Part shown: positions 62,506 to 64,000 of the stretch, piece after piece
Position numbering within the stretch: position 1 is the first letter of the stretch
How the letters are laid out: each line of letters opens with the position of its first letter
Notes under the pieces: model-generated
Seen by the model: the letters and a program-made list of their open reading frames with translations, nothing else
Told to the model about the DNA's origin: nothing
The model's database searches: none
Position numbers and translations under genes: made by a program
Assembly (NCBI GenBank): GCA_031432545.1
Contig: JAVKGX010000004.1
Coordinates: 120,686 to 184,685, forward strand
Reading direction: 5' to 3'
Source: Armatimonadota bacterium
GTDB taxonomy: Bacteria; Sysuimicrobiota; Sysuimicrobiia; Sysuimicrobiales; Sysuimicrobiaceae
Length of the DNA: 64,000 bases

Positions 62506-63981
62506 TCAGTAGGCCCCCCTGCCGAAGGGCACTGCCCACAGCGTGCGGGCCAGGATGTACAGGTCCAGCCACACCGACCAGTTGCGGACGTAGTAGGTAT
62601 CGAGGGCGACGCGCTCCGCGTAGGACGTGTCGCTTCGGCCCGAAACCTGCCACAGCCCGGTCATACCCGGTGTGACCTTCGCGTACAGCGTAAACCTCTC
62701 ACCGTACCGCTTGACCTCCTCCTGCACGATCGGCCGTGGACCCACAAGGCTCATCTCACCCCGCAGCACATTCCACACCTGCGGCAGTTCGTCCAAACTG
62801 GTCCGGCGCAAAAAACGGCCGATCCTCGTAAGCCTGGGATCGTCGCGCAGCTTGTGGTCGTGTTCCCACTCGGCCCGCATCTTCGGATCCCCGGCGAGGA
62901 GGCGCTCGAGGACCCGGTCGGCGTCCTGGACCATGGTGCGGAATTTCCAGACCCGGATCCGGTGGCCTCCCCGCCCAACCCGGTCCTGCGCGTAGAACGC
63001 AGGCCCCGGCGAGTCCATCCGGATCAGCACCGCGAGCAAGGCCACCAGTGGCAGCAACACCGGAGCCGAAGCGACGATCAGAACCAGGTCCAGCAACCGC
63101 TTCAGACGGCGCGGCCAGGGCAACAACAGCGTCTGGCGAACCTCCAACCCCAGCGTGCCTCCCAGGTCGCGCGGCGTCACCCACAGGCTCGACATGCCGA
63201 ACAGGTCCGGGATCACGAGCAGGTGGTGGAAGGTGTGACCGTACTGTTCGATGATGTGTACGAGCCGGTCCCTCGCCACGCCCGGCATCGCCAGGATCGC
63301 GTACGTAATCCCCATGTCTCGGGCCAGCACGGGAGCGAGGTCCAGCCCGCCGGCGACCGGGACGTCAATCATGCGTCCGTGTTTGTCCGGGTCGTCGTCG
63401 AGCAGCGCGACGGGCCTGAGCCCGATGCCGGGTTGCCGGCGCAGTGTCTCGGTGACCAGCCGACCGGTCTCACCAGCACCCAGCGCCAACACCGGATACC
63501 CCCACCACCGGCTCCGGCAGAAGACGTGCCGCACCGCGGCCCTCCCCACCGGGACTAGGACCAGCGCGAGCAGCCAAGCGACGAGGAACACCGCCCGGGA
63601 GTACACCTCAGCGCCGCGGACGACAAACGTAGCCGCGCCGGCCACTAGGTGGACCAGGCTGACGGACGCACTCGTCCGGCGCAGTTCCTCAACCGGGTTC
63701 GTGCCGAAGCCCGGGTACAGTCCCTGCAGCCCGTTGGCGAGCACCAGCAGCACAGTCCCAGGCCACAGCTGCCAGTAGAGCTCCGGCGACAGGACGCCAC
63801 CGGCCAGGAGTCGGCCCTGCACCGCTAGCCACCAGGCCACCGTCAGAGCGGCCGCGTCCGAAGCCGCGAGCAGCAAGGACGCGAGCCCCGGCCTCGCCGA
63901 CGTCACCACCACCGGCAGCTCGAAACCGCGGATCCCCTTCTGCTCGCGCATGCTCGTGGCCTGGGGGTTACGTGCCCTCAC
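62506..63981 (-). CDS. Undecaprenyl-phosphate sugar phosphotransferase (WbaP/CpsE-like)
   Basis: 491 residues. About four N-terminal helices and a CoA-binding-like region (ALGAGETGRLVTETLRR) precede a fifth helix and the catalytic sugar-transferase domain (VWKFRTMVQDADRVLERLLAGDPKMR, RRTSLDELPQVWNVLRGEMSLVGPRP, LYAKVTPGMTGLWQVSGRSD). It loads the first sugar-1-phosphate of a capsule or exopolysaccharide repeat onto undecaprenyl phosphate. Start GTG 63981; a downstream ATG at 63951 is possible. Such initiators belong to Wzy-type assembly, unlike the GT2 system at 29-37 kb. Confidence 0.9.
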   Translation of the reverse strand: MRARNPQATSMREQKGIRGFELPVVVTSARPGLASLLLAASDAAALTVAWWLAVQGRLLAGGVLSPELYWQLWPGTVLLVLANGLQGLYPGFGTNPVEELRRTSASVSLVHLVAGAATFVVRGAEVYSRAVFLVAWLLALVLVPVGRAAVRHVFCRSRWWGYPVLALGAGETGRLVTETLRRQPGIGLRPVALLDDDPDKHGRMIDVPVAGGLDLAPVLARDMGITYAILAMPGVARDRLVHIIEQYGHTFHHLLVIPDLFGMSSLWVTPRDLGGTLGLEVRQTLLLPWPRRLKRLLDLVLIVASAPVLLPLVALLAVLIRMDSPGPAFYAQDRVGRGGHRIRVWKFRTMVQDADRVLERLLAGDPKMRAEWEHDHKLRDDPRLTRIGRFLRRTSLDELPQVWNVLRGEMSLVGPRPIVQEEVKRYGERFTLYAKVTPGMTGLWQVSGRSDTSYAERVALDTYYVRNWSVWLDLYILARTLWAVPFGRGAY

Positions 63982-64000
63982 TCCACCCTGGCCCGGCCTC

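Overview
The window is high-GC bacterial chromosome with compact, almost entirely minus-strand gene order. Only four coding genes (23765-24897, 26667-27254, 27896-29074) are on the plus strand. Gene content mixes traits of Gram-positive-type lineages with diderm-like features: SpoVS, SpoIID and DUF3048 proteins, CsaB with a TagA-type glycosyltransferase and DUF5693, and the cdaA-cdaR-glmM module are typical of the former, while apolipoprotein N-acyltransferase is more typical of diderms and actinobacteria. There is no sporulation operon, LPS gene or phage gene here. A deep-branching, high-GC Terrabacteria-type lineage (for example Armatimonadota, Sysuimicrobiia or Limnochordia relatives) would fit, but the taxon is an inference.

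Layout: 1-4.5 kb, a carbohydrate-type ABC transporter with a 3-hydroxyisobutyrate-dehydrogenase-like enzyme. 4.5-7.7 kb, tRNA-Glu(CTC), tRNA-Gln(CTG), gltX, prs and spoVS. 7.7-12.4 kb, an envelope-polymer cluster (tagA/wecG, csaB, DUF5693, DUF2993). 12.4-20 kb, prfB with its programmed frameshift, an lnt-CPBP fusion, secA, a DUF3048 lipoprotein and hpf. 20-23.7 kb, a polar amino-acid ABC importer and a 2-hydroxyacid dehydrogenase. 23.7-27.3 kb, two tandem paralogous secreted proteins of unknown function, a phosphodiesterase-like protein, and a divergent pair made of an XRE regulator and a zinc-finger (zf-HC2) protein.

27.3-36.8 kb is the most unusual region. Three successive c-di-GMP-I (GEMM) riboswitch aptamers precede a secreted TIM-barrel glycoside-hydrolase-like gene. 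Convergent to it is a tightly coupled minus-strand operon: a GH113-like glycosidase, a SpoIID-like protein, a membrane GGDEF protein with a ruined active site but an intact RxxD I-site, a 980-residue glycosidase/amidotransferase-like/DUF2334 deacetylase-like protein, and a processive GT2 synthase. I read this as a synthase-dependent exopolysaccharide system in which c-di-GMP may act twice, on RNA and on the PelD-like receptor. It combines a Pga/Ica-type GT2 synthase with Pel-type accessory logic.

37-43 kb: nagA, then a molybdate locus (regulator-modA-modB, no modC) bracketed by two arrays of related GGTACC-containing repeats, then nagZ with an internal in-frame duplication. 42.7-57.7 kb is a long minus-strand run of wall-precursor and housekeeping genes: a C26 hydrolase, a D-cysteine desulfhydrase-like enzyme, a pxpB-pxpC fusion, alr, nnr, acpS, a Trm112-like protein, glmS, a class V fructose-1,6-bisphosphatase with a long structured leader, vanZ, glmM, cdaR, cdaA and argF. 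The window closes with a COG2403 GTPase-like protein, a LysM/NlpC-P60 hydrolase, rpsI, rplM, a sugar nucleotidyltransferase and a polyprenyl-phosphate sugar phosphotransferase. Two cyclic dinucleotide circuits (c-di-AMP synthesis, c-di-GMP sensing) therefore sit about 20 kb apart.
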